A stretch of DNA of 64,000 bases from Bacteroidota bacterium (GTDB lineage Bacteria; Bacteroidota; Bacteroidia; Chitinophagales; Chitinophagaceae). The translations under genes were made by a program, and so were the position numbers. Under the pieces are notes generated by a model. It made no database searches. It was not told the origin of the DNA and saw only the letters and a program-made list of their open reading frames with translations. The DNA is taken from positions 1-64,000 of the forward strand of contig CANHHX010000001.1 in NCBI GenBank assembly GCA_947461125.1, given 5' to 3'. Shown piece by piece: positions 18,619 through 27,566 of this stretch. The stretch's first letter is position 1. Each line of letters begins with the position of its first letter.

Positions 18619-19572
18619 ATGCACGTAACAGCACATTTAGCAAAAGCAAAAGACACGTTGGTCTCCTTTGAGATCCTGCCACCTTTAAAGGGCAAGACAA
18701 TCACTTCTATCTATGACCATTTAGACCCCTTAATGGAGTTTAAGCCTTCATGGATTAATGTGACTTACCACAGAAGTGAAACCATGTTTAAGAAAAAAAC
18801 AGATGGCACTTTTGAAAAAGTAGATGTAAGAAAACGTCCAGGTACTGTGGGTATTTGTGCTGCGATCATGAACCATTATAATATCGATGCGGTACCACAT
18901 ATTATTTGTGGCGGTTTCACTAAGCGTGAAACAGAAGATGCCTTGATTGATTTGCAATTTTTAGGGATAGACAACGCCTTAATTTTAAGAGGGGATGCTG
19001 CTAAGAATGAATCTAGCTTTGAACCAGAGCCAGGTGGCAATAAATATGCGATTGATTTATTAAAGCAGGTTGGACAATTGAATCAGGGTATTTATTTAGA
19101 CGAAGATATTTTAAATGGTGGCAAGACCGATTTTTGTATGGGTGTTGCTGGTTATCCAGAAAAGCATTTTGAATCTCCCAATTTTGAAATCGATTTAATC
19201 AAAACAAAAGAGAAAGTGGATGCAGGTGCAGACTATATCATGACCCAAATGTTTTTCAACAACCAAAAGTTTTTGGACTACGTGCAAGCCTGTCGCGATA
19301 TGGGTATTACTGTGCCAATTATCCCAGGATTAAAGCCAATTACGAATAAAAAGCAATTGACTATTTTACCAAGAATATTCCATGTAGACATCCCAACAGA
19401 TCTATCTAATGCGATCAACAAATGCAAGACAGACGCGGAATGCGAGCAAGTGGGTACCGAGTGGTTGATCCAACAAAGTAAAGAGTTGAAAGCAGCTGGT
19501 GTACCCGTGTTACACTATTATACTTTAGGAAAACCTAAGGTGATCAGAGAAGTTTGCCAACAAATTTTCTAA
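18619..19572 (+). CDS. metF: Methylenetetrahydrofolate reductase
   Basis: SFEILPP, WINVTYH, NALILRGD, GADYIMTQMFFNNQKFLDY, PIIPGLKPI motifs; ATG at 18619 preferred over the track's TTG 18610. Confidence 0.93.
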   Translation: MHVTAHLAKAKDTLVSFEILPPLKGKTITSIYDHLDPLMEFKPSWINVTYHRSETMFKKKTDGTFEKVDVRKRPGTVGICAAIMNHYNIDAVPHIICGGFTKRETEDALIDLQFLGIDNALILRGDAAKNESSFEPEPGGNKYAIDLLKQVGQLNQGIYLDEDILNGGKTDFCMGVAGYPEKHFESPNFEIDLIKTKEKVDAGADYIMTQMFFNNQKFLDYVQACRDMGITVPIIPGLKPITNKKQLTILPRIFHVDIPTDLSNAINKCKTDAECEQVGTEWLIQQSKELKAAGVPVLHYYTLGKPKVIREVCQQIF

Positions 19573-19597
19573 TTTATTAACTATTAGACATAAAAAA

Positions 19598-19617
19598 AGC
19601 CCTGTAGAAACAGGGCT
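19598..19617. terminator. Hairpin between convergent metF and metK
   Basis: AGCCCTG-tagaaa-CAGGGCT with a 5' A run and T-rich 3' flank. Confidence 0.7.
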
Positions 19618-19632
19618 CGCTTTGTTTATTTA

Positions 19633-20883
19633 TTATAATCCAAAAGTCTTTTTGACTTTGGAGACATAATCTAATTTCTCCCAGGTAAACAATTCCACTT
19701 TCATGGTCTTTGTTTTACCATCTGGAGTTGTGAATGTTTTAGTCACTGTTTCGTTCTTACGACCCATGTGGCCATAAGCTGCAGTCTCACTATACATTGG
19801 CGTTCTTAACTTTAATCTTTGCTCGATAAAGTAAGGACGCATATCGAAGATGCCTTCTACTAACTTACCAATTTGACCATCTGTCATTTTTACTTTAGCA
19901 GTACCGTACGTATTTACGTTGATCGATGTTGGCTTAGCCACACCAATCGCGTAAGAAACTTGAACCAATACTTCAGAAGCTACACCTGCAGCTACCAAGT
20001 TCTTAGCAATATGACGTGTTGCATAAGCAGCAGAACGGTCAACCTTACTTGGATCTTTACCAGAGAAAGCACCACCACCGTGTGCACCCTTACCACCGTA
20101 AGTATCAACGATGATCTTACGACCAGTTAAACCAGTGTCACCATGAGGACCACCAATTACAAACTTACCTGTTGGGTTAATATGGTACTTGATATCCTTG
20201 TTAAATAATTTTGCGTATTTCTTGTATTTCGCCTGCACTCTTGGGATCAAAATTTCAATGATATCTTTTTTGATCTTCGCTAACATCTTCGCTTCTGAAT
20301 CAAAATCATCGTGTTGAGTAGATACCACAATCGCGTCAATTCTTACAGGCTCGTTTTTGTCGTTGTACTCTAAAGTCACCTGAGATTTTGCATCAGGACG
20401 TAAATATTTAATTGCTTTGTTTTCTCTTCTTAATGCAGCTAACTCAATTAAGATTTTGTGCGCTAAGTCCAAAGCCAATGGCATTAAGTCATCTGTTTCA
20501 TTGGTAGCATAACCAAACATCATCCCTTGGTCACCAGCACCTTGCTCTTCCTTCTTCTTTTTATCTACCCCTTGGTTGATATCAGCAGATTGTTCGTGGA
20601 TTGCAGATAATACACCACAGCTATCCGCTTCAAACATATATTCACTCTTCGTGTAACCAATTTTCTTGATCACATTACGCGCAATCGTTTGTACATCTAA
20701 ATAAGCTTTAGATTTTACCTCACCTGCCAATACCACTTGACCTGTTGTTACTAAAGTTTCACAAGCCACTTTGGATTGAGGATCAAATGCTAAAAAGTTG
20801 TCGATCAATGCGTCAGAAATCTGATCCGCTACTTTGTCTGGATGTCCTTCAGAAACACTCTCAGATGTAAATAAATAAGGCAT
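19633..20883 (-). CDS. metK: S-adenosylmethionine synthase
   Basis: [71 protein letters not shown]. Confidence 0.98.
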   Translation of the reverse strand: MPYLFTSESVSEGHPDKVADQISDALIDNFLAFDPQSKVACETLVTTGQVVLAGEVKSKAYLDVQTIARNVIKKIGYTKSEYMFEADSCGVLSAIHEQSADINQGVDKKKKEEQGAGDQGMMFGYATNETDDLMPLALDLAHKILIELAALRRENKAIKYLRPDAKSQVTLEYNDKNEPVRIDAIVVSTQHDDFDSEAKMLAKIKKDIIEILIPRVQAKYKKYAKLFNKDIKYHINPTGKFVIGGPHGDTGLTGRKIIVDTYGGKGAHGGGAFSGKDPSKVDRSAAYATRHIAKNLVAAGVASEVLVQVSYAIGVAKPTSINVNTYGTAKVKMTDGQIGKLVEGIFDMRPYFIEQRLKLRTPMYSETAAYGHMGRKNETVTKTFTTPDGKTKTMKVELFTWEKLDYVSKVKKTFGL

Positions 20884-20914
20884 ATTGTATGATTTAGATG
20901 TTTATTGTAAAGTG

Positions 20915-20922
20915 CAAATATA
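20915..20922 (-). promoter_or_regulatory. Candidate Bacteroidota -7 element for metK
   Basis: Reverse complement TATATTTG matches TAnnTTTG, about 32 nt upstream of the ATG. Confidence 0.45.
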
Positions 20923-20939
20923 ATTAATATTCTTAATGA

Positions 20940-21539
20940 TTATCCCATAAACTCTCCCATGGTTACGTGTCCATCTGCACTAATTCCCTTGCGTTGGATG
21001 ACATTAAAAAAAGTCATCCAAAGAATTTTTATATCTAAAGCAAAAGATTGCTTTTCAACATACTCAACATCAAACTTGAACTTTTGCTCCCAACTAATTG
21101 CATTTCGACCATTCACTTGAGCCCAACCAGTAATACCCGGTTTAACATTGTGTCTTTTAGCTTGTTCAGAATTATATCTAGAGAGATATTGCATTAACAA
21201 TGGTCTTGGGCCTACTAAACTCATATCACCCTTTAATACATTTAGCAATTGTAGAAGCTCATCTAAAGATGCCGATCTAACAATACTTCCAACCCTAGTC
21301 AACCTAACATCATCTGGTAAAGGAATTCCATCATTATCAAATGCATCCCTCATTGTTTTAAACTTTACAATCTTAAATGACTTACTATTAAGTCCTGGTC
21401 TTTGCTGAAAAAAGAAAACCTTGCCATTATTGGCAAGGAATAAAAAAATAGCAGTAAGCAGTATAATTGGGAAAAGAATAATTAAAAGCAAGAGTGCAGT
21501 AAAAAAATCACATAAAGGCTTTATAGAATATCTATACAT
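20940..21539 (-). CDS. Monotopic sugar-phosphate transferase (PglC-like)
   Basis: Single N-terminal hydrophobic segment; [50 protein letters not shown]. Confidence 0.92.
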   Translation of the reverse strand: MYRYSIKPLCDFFTALLLLIILFPIILLTAIFLFLANNGKVFFFQQRPGLNSKSFKIVKFKTMRDAFDNDGIPLPDDVRLTRVGSIVRSASLDELLQLLNVLKGDMSLVGPRPLLMQYLSRYNSEQAKRHNVKPGITGWAQVNGRNAISWEQKFKFDVEYVEKQSFALDIKILWMTFFNVIQRKGISADGHVTMGEFMG

Positions 21540-21542
21540 GAT

Positions 21543-22697
21543 TTAGATATGGTTTGAAAATATTTTATCTAAACAATTAAAGATCCTTTCAAATTCTTCG
21601 GCTGTCAAATTTGAACCACTTGGTAGACATAATCCATTTTCGAATAATTTGTCTGATACACCATTTAAATAACTTTTTGAAGAGGAAAATACCGGTTGCT
21701 GATGCATTGGTTTCCACAATGGACGCGTTTCAATATTTTCTTCATCCATAGCTAATCTAATCTCTTCTCTAGTTAATCCATTATTTGTGGCTGGGTCAAC
21801 TACTATACAAGTAAGCCAACGATTAGAATAATATCCTTCTGGCTCTTCTTGAAATTGAATATCAAATCCAGCGTTATTAAATTTTGAAAAGTACTGTTTA
21901 TATCTTTCATTATTTTTTCTTCTAGCAGCTACACGATCATCTAAAACCTCCAATTGTCCTCTTCCTATTCCAGCTAAAACATTAGACATTCTATAATTAT
22001 AGCCAATGTGGGAGTGCTGATAGTGAGGTGCTGCGTCTCTAGCTTGGGTGGCAAGAAAACGGGCTTTTTCAATCATTTCTGCATTCTCAGAAATTAATGC
22101 TCCACCACCTGATGTTGTAATAATTTTATTACCATTGAAGCTTAAAACACCGAACTCGCCAAAGCTGCCACAAGGTTTATTTTCAATACTTGAACCTAAA
22201 GCCTCGGCAGCATCTTCAATTACTGGAACCCCATATTCGTTTGCAATTGAAATTATTTCATTCATTTTAGCAGGCATACCATATAAATGAACAGGAATTA
22301 TAGCTTTGGGTAATTTATCACTTCGTTTTGCTTCTTCAAGTGCAGCTTTTAATAATATAGGATCTATATTCCAAGTGTCGATCTCGGAGTCTATAAATAC
22401 TGGAAGAGCTCCTTGATATGCAATGGGATTAGCAGAAGCAGAAAAAGTAATAGATTGACAAAATACAGTATCTCCTGCTTTGACTCCTAAAAGAATTAAT
22501 GCCAAATGAATTGCCGATGTTCCAGATGATAATGCAGCAGCATGTTTTGTTTGTGTTTGGTCTTGTAAAGCTTGTTCAAAAGCATTTACATGAGGACCTA
22601 AGGGTGCAATCCAATTCGTTGCAAATGCTTCGTTTACATACTGAAGTTCATTTGTTCCTATATGAGGTGAGGAAAGCCATATTTTTGATTTACTCAT
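21543..22697 (-). CDS. DegT/DnrJ/EryC1/StrS aminotransferase (PglE-like)
   Basis: SSGTSAIHLALILLGVKAGD, EDAAEALGS, SFNGNKIITTSGGGALI, NYRMSNVLAGIGRGQLE. Confidence 0.9.
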   Translation of the reverse strand: MSKSKIWLSSPHIGTNELQYVNEAFATNWIAPLGPHVNAFEQALQDQTQTKHAAALSSGTSAIHLALILLGVKAGDTVFCQSITFSASANPIAYQGALPVFIDSEIDTWNIDPILLKAALEEAKRSDKLPKAIIPVHLYGMPAKMNEIISIANEYGVPVIEDAAEALGSSIENKPCGSFGEFGVLSFNGNKIITTSGGGALISENAEMIEKARFLATQARDAAPHYQHSHIGYNYRMSNVLAGIGRGQLEVLDDRVAARRKNNERYKQYFSKFNNAGFDIQFQEEPEGYYSNRWLTCIVVDPATNNGLTREEIRLAMDEENIETRPLWKPMHQQPVFSSSKSYLNGVSDKLFENGLCLPSGSNLTAEEFERIFNCLDKIFSNHI

Positions 22698-23319
22698 TTT
22701 TTAATTTTTTTATGATTTTTCCAGGAATTCCAACAACTAAAGAATAGTCAGGTACATCTTTTGTAATAACTGCTCCAGCTCCTATAACACACCATTTACC
22801 AATATTAATATTTGGAATAATGGTTGCTCCAGCGCCTATATGTGTACCCTCCCCTACTTTGACATTACCACAAAGTGTAGCTGAAGGAGAAATATGAACA
22901 AAATCACCTATAAAACAATCATGATCGATTGACGCATTTGTATTAATTATGCAATGTTTTCCTACAATTGAATCCCTTTGAACTATAGCATTATGAAAAA
23001 CAACTGAACCATTTTTAAATTTTGCATATTTATCAATAATAGAAGAAGGATGAATAAGAATTGTGAATGGATGTGATATTTTCTCTGAAATCTTCTTTCG
23101 TATATTATTATCACCAATCGATATTATTATTGGAATATTGGGTTTATAATTTTTGTCATAACCAGTAAGTACTGTATATTGATTTAAATAAGTAACTTTC
23201 TCATTATCATCAAAGATGATATCTACAAACCTGCCTATATCTTCAATAATACTAGATATGACTTTCGCATGTCCAGATGCACCATATAATATTACTTTGT
23301 TACTATGCATTACTGACAT
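22690..23319 (-). CDS. NeuD/PglD-family sugar O/N-acyltransferase
   Basis: YGASGHAKVI N-terminus and left-handed beta-helix hexapeptides; NTNASIDHDCFIGDFVHISP. Confidence 0.9.
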   Translation of the reverse strand: MSVMHSNKVILYGASGHAKVISSIIEDIGRFVDIIFDDNEKVTYLNQYTVLTGYDKNYKPNIPIIISIGDNNIRKKISEKISHPFTILIHPSSIIDKYAKFKNGSVVFHNAIVQRDSIVGKHCIINTNASIDHDCFIGDFVHISPSATLCGNVKVGEGTHIGAGATIIPNINIGKWCVIGAGAVITKDVPDYSLVVGIPGKIIKKLKNE

Positions 23320-24550
23320 TTTTAATTATTTCTAGATACTTTAATGCCAATGTATTTCTGTCAAAATTATTGATTGCAAAATTAAAACCGTTTATCCCTT
23401 CTTTAACAACCCTTTCATTGTCATTTAAATAAAGAAGTATCTTTTCCTTAAATTCATACTTATTTTCTGGTTCAACGTAGATTCCACAACCCGCTTCTTC
23501 AACAAGTACTCTTGAAACACCATCAATTAACATAAATAATGGCTTTTTACAACTCATATAATCAAAGGTCTTGTTTGAATAAACTGTTTTAAATGTATCT
23601 ACTTTTTTGAGAACCGAAGCTCCCATATTTGAAGCCAAAATATATTTAAAAACTTCGGACTTGGGAACTGCATCAATAAATCGTACATTTTTAATTTTTC
23701 TACAAGAAACCTCTTCTTTAAGCATCTTTTTTTCCATCCCTTCTCCAATTAACAAAAACAATACTTTCTTGTCTTGTAATAATTCTGCAGTATCAATTAT
23801 CTGCATCAAATGATTGGCAACGCCATGTGCTCCAACATAAGTAATCACGAAGGCATCTTGATCTATATTATGTTCTGTTCTAAAATTATTTATATTAAAA
23901 TTGGCAGCAACGTTACTTACTAAAGAAAAATCTGCAGCATTGGGTATAAAACAAATTTTTTTAGTGTTTACATTTTTATTGTTTACTAAATAAGTCTTAA
24001 ATGCAGGTGTTAATACATTAATTATTGTAGCCTTTCGATAAATAAAACTTTCAAACGTGTAAGCTAATTTTATTATAAACTTATTTTTTAAAATTCCAGT
24101 ATCTATTGCAGACTCTGGCCATAAATCTCGAATTTCAAAGATAAAGGGAACTTTTTTGAAAAATGAAAGTACAAATGAAGTAATCCCAACAAATAATGGT
24201 GGTGATGTAACGATAATTATATCGTATTTTTCTCTTGCGTAAAACAAACCAGCCCATATGCTGCTAAATACAAATGAAAAATATGCCCAAAGCCTTCCTA
24301 AAAAATTTATATTATACGCTTCAGAAACATGACTCCTAATAACTCTTATTCGTTTATCATAATTCTTTTGATCGGAAATATATTTACCTTTGTAGTTTTG
24401 ATTTTTTTTGCCCGAGTTGTAATGTACCATTCCGGCTAATACGGTAATATCATGGCCTTGTTCCGCCCAAAATTTAGTCATCTCATTCCACCTAGATCCT
24501 CCACCATCGTTTTTTTCAAGATAATATTGGTGTATTAATAATATCCGCAT
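23303..24550 (-). CDS. Glycosyltransferase family 4 (WbuB-like)
   Basis: HQYYLEKNDGGGSRWNEMTKFWAEQGHDITVLAG, FEIRDLWPESAIDTG, FIPNAADF. Confidence 0.9.
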   Translation of the reverse strand: MRILLIHQYYLEKNDGGGSRWNEMTKFWAEQGHDITVLAGMVHYNSGKKNQNYKGKYISDQKNYDKRIRVIRSHVSEAYNINFLGRLWAYFSFVFSSIWAGLFYAREKYDIIIVTSPPLFVGITSFVLSFFKKVPFIFEIRDLWPESAIDTGILKNKFIIKLAYTFESFIYRKATIINVLTPAFKTYLVNNKNVNTKKICFIPNAADFSLVSNVAANFNINNFRTEHNIDQDAFVITYVGAHGVANHLMQIIDTAELLQDKKVLFLLIGEGMEKKMLKEEVSCRKIKNVRFIDAVPKSEVFKYILASNMGASVLKKVDTFKTVYSNKTFDYMSCKKPLFMLIDGVSRVLVEEAGCGIYVEPENKYEFKEKILLYLNDNERVVKEGINGFNFAINNFDRNTLALKYLEIIKNVSNA

Positions 24551-24552
24551 TG

Positions 24553-26472
24553 CTATTTTTGTATTGAAATAGTTGTTTTGATAAATTTCCCGTTTGTAGA
24601 AAATATAATCTGTTCAGTAGGTTCTTTATAGCCATATAAAGGACTATACCAACCTTTCACACTACTAGTCGAAAATGTACACTTATTTTCAACTTCTATA
24701 TCAAAATCTATGAGCTGATAATGTTGAAATCTTGTGTGCCATATTTGTTTCATTTCGCTTTTTTGGTTGGAATGTATATAATCTTCAATAACCCATTTAT
24801 CAGTATTTTTTTGTTTTTTTATAACACGCTGATGTTTGCATTTTTTATCTAAATATCTAAAAGCGCTAATAGTTGCATCTATCCTAAAATACTGATCTGT
24901 TTCTTCTACTTTAATTTTACTTAACTGTGTCCAATAGAACCAAATGAATCTACCTCCCTTTAACATTTGATCATAATTATCCAACATGACGGTGTTGTGA
25001 GACTGTGTACCAATAAAATATCCAGCTAAGTCTTTATCTAATTCATTATATTTATACGAACCTCCATCAATAAGTATATTATCAGATTTATACCAGAGAT
25101 CAAGATGTAAATTATCTGCTTGTAATGGACGATCTTTGTGTGAACCTGCTCTTAAAAATGTAAGACTTTCATTTTCTCTAATCAAATAATACCCTCCTTT
25201 TTCAAAACTTAATAGGCCTAATTGCTTCTCTATTGGTTTATAGTTTTTAGAAACAAACCTAGAACTTCCAGTTAACCATAATGCATCTTCTATCCAAATA
25301 CCATTATTATATAAATATTTACCAGTCAACACATAATGAAGTACATTCAGTTGAGGCCTAAAATCTCTGTAATTACAATTATTTAAAGGAAAAAATAATG
25401 CCCCATCGTTTGATCCATAGTTAGGCAAATCTCCTTTTTCGGAGTTTTGACACTGGAATAAAAAATTAATTGAATTATACGCTCGCTCATATACTACATC
25501 TTTGAAATATTCTCCATTTAATTCTGAAATTAGAATAGCCTTTGTTAATAACTGAATTACTACCCTATGATAATTCATACTAAATTGAAGAAATGTTCCA
25601 TCTGAATATATTTGATATTCAATCTCTTGTTCAAACCACTTCTTCCCATTTTTTTTCCATTCTCCTTTTTCATCTAACCAAGGAAATAAAAGTCCAACAA
25701 TATATAAGGCTAAAGTTTCAGTTATTGCATGATTATTCCTAACTGCAATTTTGGAAAAATCTATGTGCCTATGAACATGCGTAATTTGTTGAAAAATTGA
25801 ATTAAGTATCTTTTGCCATAATTCTTCGTTGATTAGCCCCTTTTCACTATAAAAATACAAAGCGAATATCCAGTTCAGCACCCTAATAGAAATCTCTTGA
25901 CTACATTTCCAATTAGGTCCCTGATTAATAGGGTTAGCATCTATCCAATCAGCAATTTGCAACAAAACAAAATCTCCATGTTTATTACCGTTGATTTTTT
26001 CATCACGTATTAAATCATACAAAAAGCTAAATCTAGATTTTTCCCACACATATTTAATATCACCAGATTTATTATCATAATCATTAATCTTACTCCAATG
26101 AAGATTTGAAGGATAAACATACCCATTCGATGGATTAGTTACCCAGTTATAATTCTTGCCTAATGAAAATTCCTCTGAATTAAAAAAAAGAAATATTCCC
26201 TCTTTTATCTTAGATGCAGTTTCTGAAACTTTTCGTTTCTCGTCTTCTGGCAATAACAAATCAATTTCTTTAACTTCATCATTATCAAAGAAAAATATCT
26301 TTTTAGTATCAAGCCATTGAGAATAGTTAATAAAAAATTTGGGCTGTACAACTTTAGGGAAAACAATTTCGTACCAACCAAGCTTCGTTCTTATTAAATG
26401 CAATACTCTATAACCAACATAACGAAATCCCATGTTGTTGAGAATTTGCAGTAGCATGAATAATTTGCGCAT
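24553..26472 (-). CDS. Heparinase II/III family protein
   Basis: NHAITETLALYIVGLLFPWL, GSYKYNELDKDLAGYFIGTQSHNTVMLDNYDQM; ATG at 26472 overlaps the stop of the upstream gene (TAATG). Confidence 0.85.
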   Translation of the reverse strand: MRKLFMLLQILNNMGFRYVGYRVLHLIRTKLGWYEIVFPKVVQPKFFINYSQWLDTKKIFFFDNDEVKEIDLLLPEDEKRKVSETASKIKEGIFLFFNSEEFSLGKNYNWVTNPSNGYVYPSNLHWSKINDYDNKSGDIKYVWEKSRFSFLYDLIRDEKINGNKHGDFVLLQIADWIDANPINQGPNWKCSQEISIRVLNWIFALYFYSEKGLINEELWQKILNSIFQQITHVHRHIDFSKIAVRNNHAITETLALYIVGLLFPWLDEKGEWKKNGKKWFEQEIEYQIYSDGTFLQFSMNYHRVVIQLLTKAILISELNGEYFKDVVYERAYNSINFLFQCQNSEKGDLPNYGSNDGALFFPLNNCNYRDFRPQLNVLHYVLTGKYLYNNGIWIEDALWLTGSSRFVSKNYKPIEKQLGLLSFEKGGYYLIRENESLTFLRAGSHKDRPLQADNLHLDLWYKSDNILIDGGSYKYNELDKDLAGYFIGTQSHNTVMLDNYDQMLKGGRFIWFYWTQLSKIKVEETDQYFRIDATISAFRYLDKKCKHQRVIKKQKNTDKWVIEDYIHSNQKSEMKQIWHTRFQHYQLIDFDIEVENKCTFSTSSVKGWYSPLYGYKEPTEQIIFSTNGKFIKTTISIQK

Positions 26473-27563
26473 TAGACGCTTAGATTTATTAATGCATCGA
26501 TTATGCGTTTTGAAGTCTTCCCATCCCAAAGCTCGGGTATGTCGCCTTTTTTCCATTTATCTGAAAAAAGGATATTCATACATGGCGCTATCGCAGAAGG
26601 ATCTGTTCCAATTAGTTCATTCGTTCCAACGGTAACGGTCTCCGGTCGTTCTGTACTATCCCTCAATGTTATACATGGAATACCTAAAACAGTAGTCTCT
26701 TCTGTAATCCCTCCACTATCTGTAATAATACATTTAGCTTTCTCGACTAGATAATTGAATTCAAGATAACTAAGAGGTTCAACGAAATACATATTTGGGC
26801 ATGTAAATCCAATTTCAGTTAATTTTTTTGCTGTTCTTGGATGAACTGGAAATATAATATTTAAACCTCTAGATTGCTTTTCAATCTCTTCCAGCAGTTC
26901 CTTAAGTTTGTATTCTCCATCAACATTAGCTGGCCTGTGCAATGTTAGTACTATATAATTCTTCTCTTCAAGTCCGACAAGATTCCAAATCTCGGGTTGA
27001 ATAAATTTCGTTCTTTGCTTAATAAGTGTATCAATCATCGTATTCCCAACAAAAAAAATCCTTTTACTATCTACCCCTTGTTTTAGCAGATTCTCACTAG
27101 CTTTACGAGATGTTGTAAAGAAATAATCTGATAAAGAATCAGTTACTATACGATTGATTTCTTCGGGCATTGTTATATCACCACTTCTGATTCCAGCTTC
27201 AACGTGAGCAACCTTTATATTCAGCTTTTTAGCTACAATTGTGCAAGCCATTGTTGAAGTAACATCTCCAACCACTACAACCAAGTCTGTGGGATTTTCC
27301 ATTAACTCACACTCAAATTTTATCATGATATTAGCTGTTTGCTCAGCTTGTGTTCCACCTCCACATTCAAGATTTACATTTGGAACTGGTATCCCAAGTT
27401 GCTTGAAAAAACTTTCGCTCATATTCTTATCATAGTGCTGGCCCGTATGCACAAGTCTGTAAGAAATATCAATCCCCCCAATTATACTTACTTTAATAGC
27501 ATCTATGATTGGAGCGATTTTAATGAAATTAGGTCTTGCGCCTGCAATAATTGTAATTCTCAT
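26472..27563 (-). CDS. UDP-N-acetylglucosamine 2-epimerase (non-hydrolysing), WecB/WbpI family
   Basis: GARPNFIKIAPI, HTGQHYDKNMSESFF, HVEAGIRSGDITMPEEINRIVTD, ITDSGGITEE. Confidence 0.92.
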   Translation of the reverse strand: MRITIIAGARPNFIKIAPIIDAIKVSIIGGIDISYRLVHTGQHYDKNMSESFFKQLGIPVPNVNLECGGGTQAEQTANIMIKFECELMENPTDLVVVVGDVTSTMACTIVAKKLNIKVAHVEAGIRSGDITMPEEINRIVTDSLSDYFFTTSRKASENLLKQGVDSKRIFFVGNTMIDTLIKQRTKFIQPEIWNLVGLEEKNYIVLTLHRPANVDGEYKLKELLEEIEKQSRGLNIIFPVHPRTAKKLTEIGFTCPNMYFVEPLSYLEFNYLVEKAKCIITDSGGITEETTVLGIPCITLRDSTERPETVTVGTNELIGTDPSAIAPCMNILFSDKWKKGDIPELWDGKTSKRIIDALINLSV

Positions 27564-27566
27564 TAA

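Noticed and set aside
19873-20130. 85-aa ORF antisense to metK
   Set aside because: Antisense shadow of a highly conserved gene; Cys/Thr-rich nonsense composition.
18619-20883. metF/metK as part of an unusual methylation system
   Set aside because: Both are ordinary housekeeping genes of one-carbon metabolism; proximity to the glycan cluster does not support a new system.
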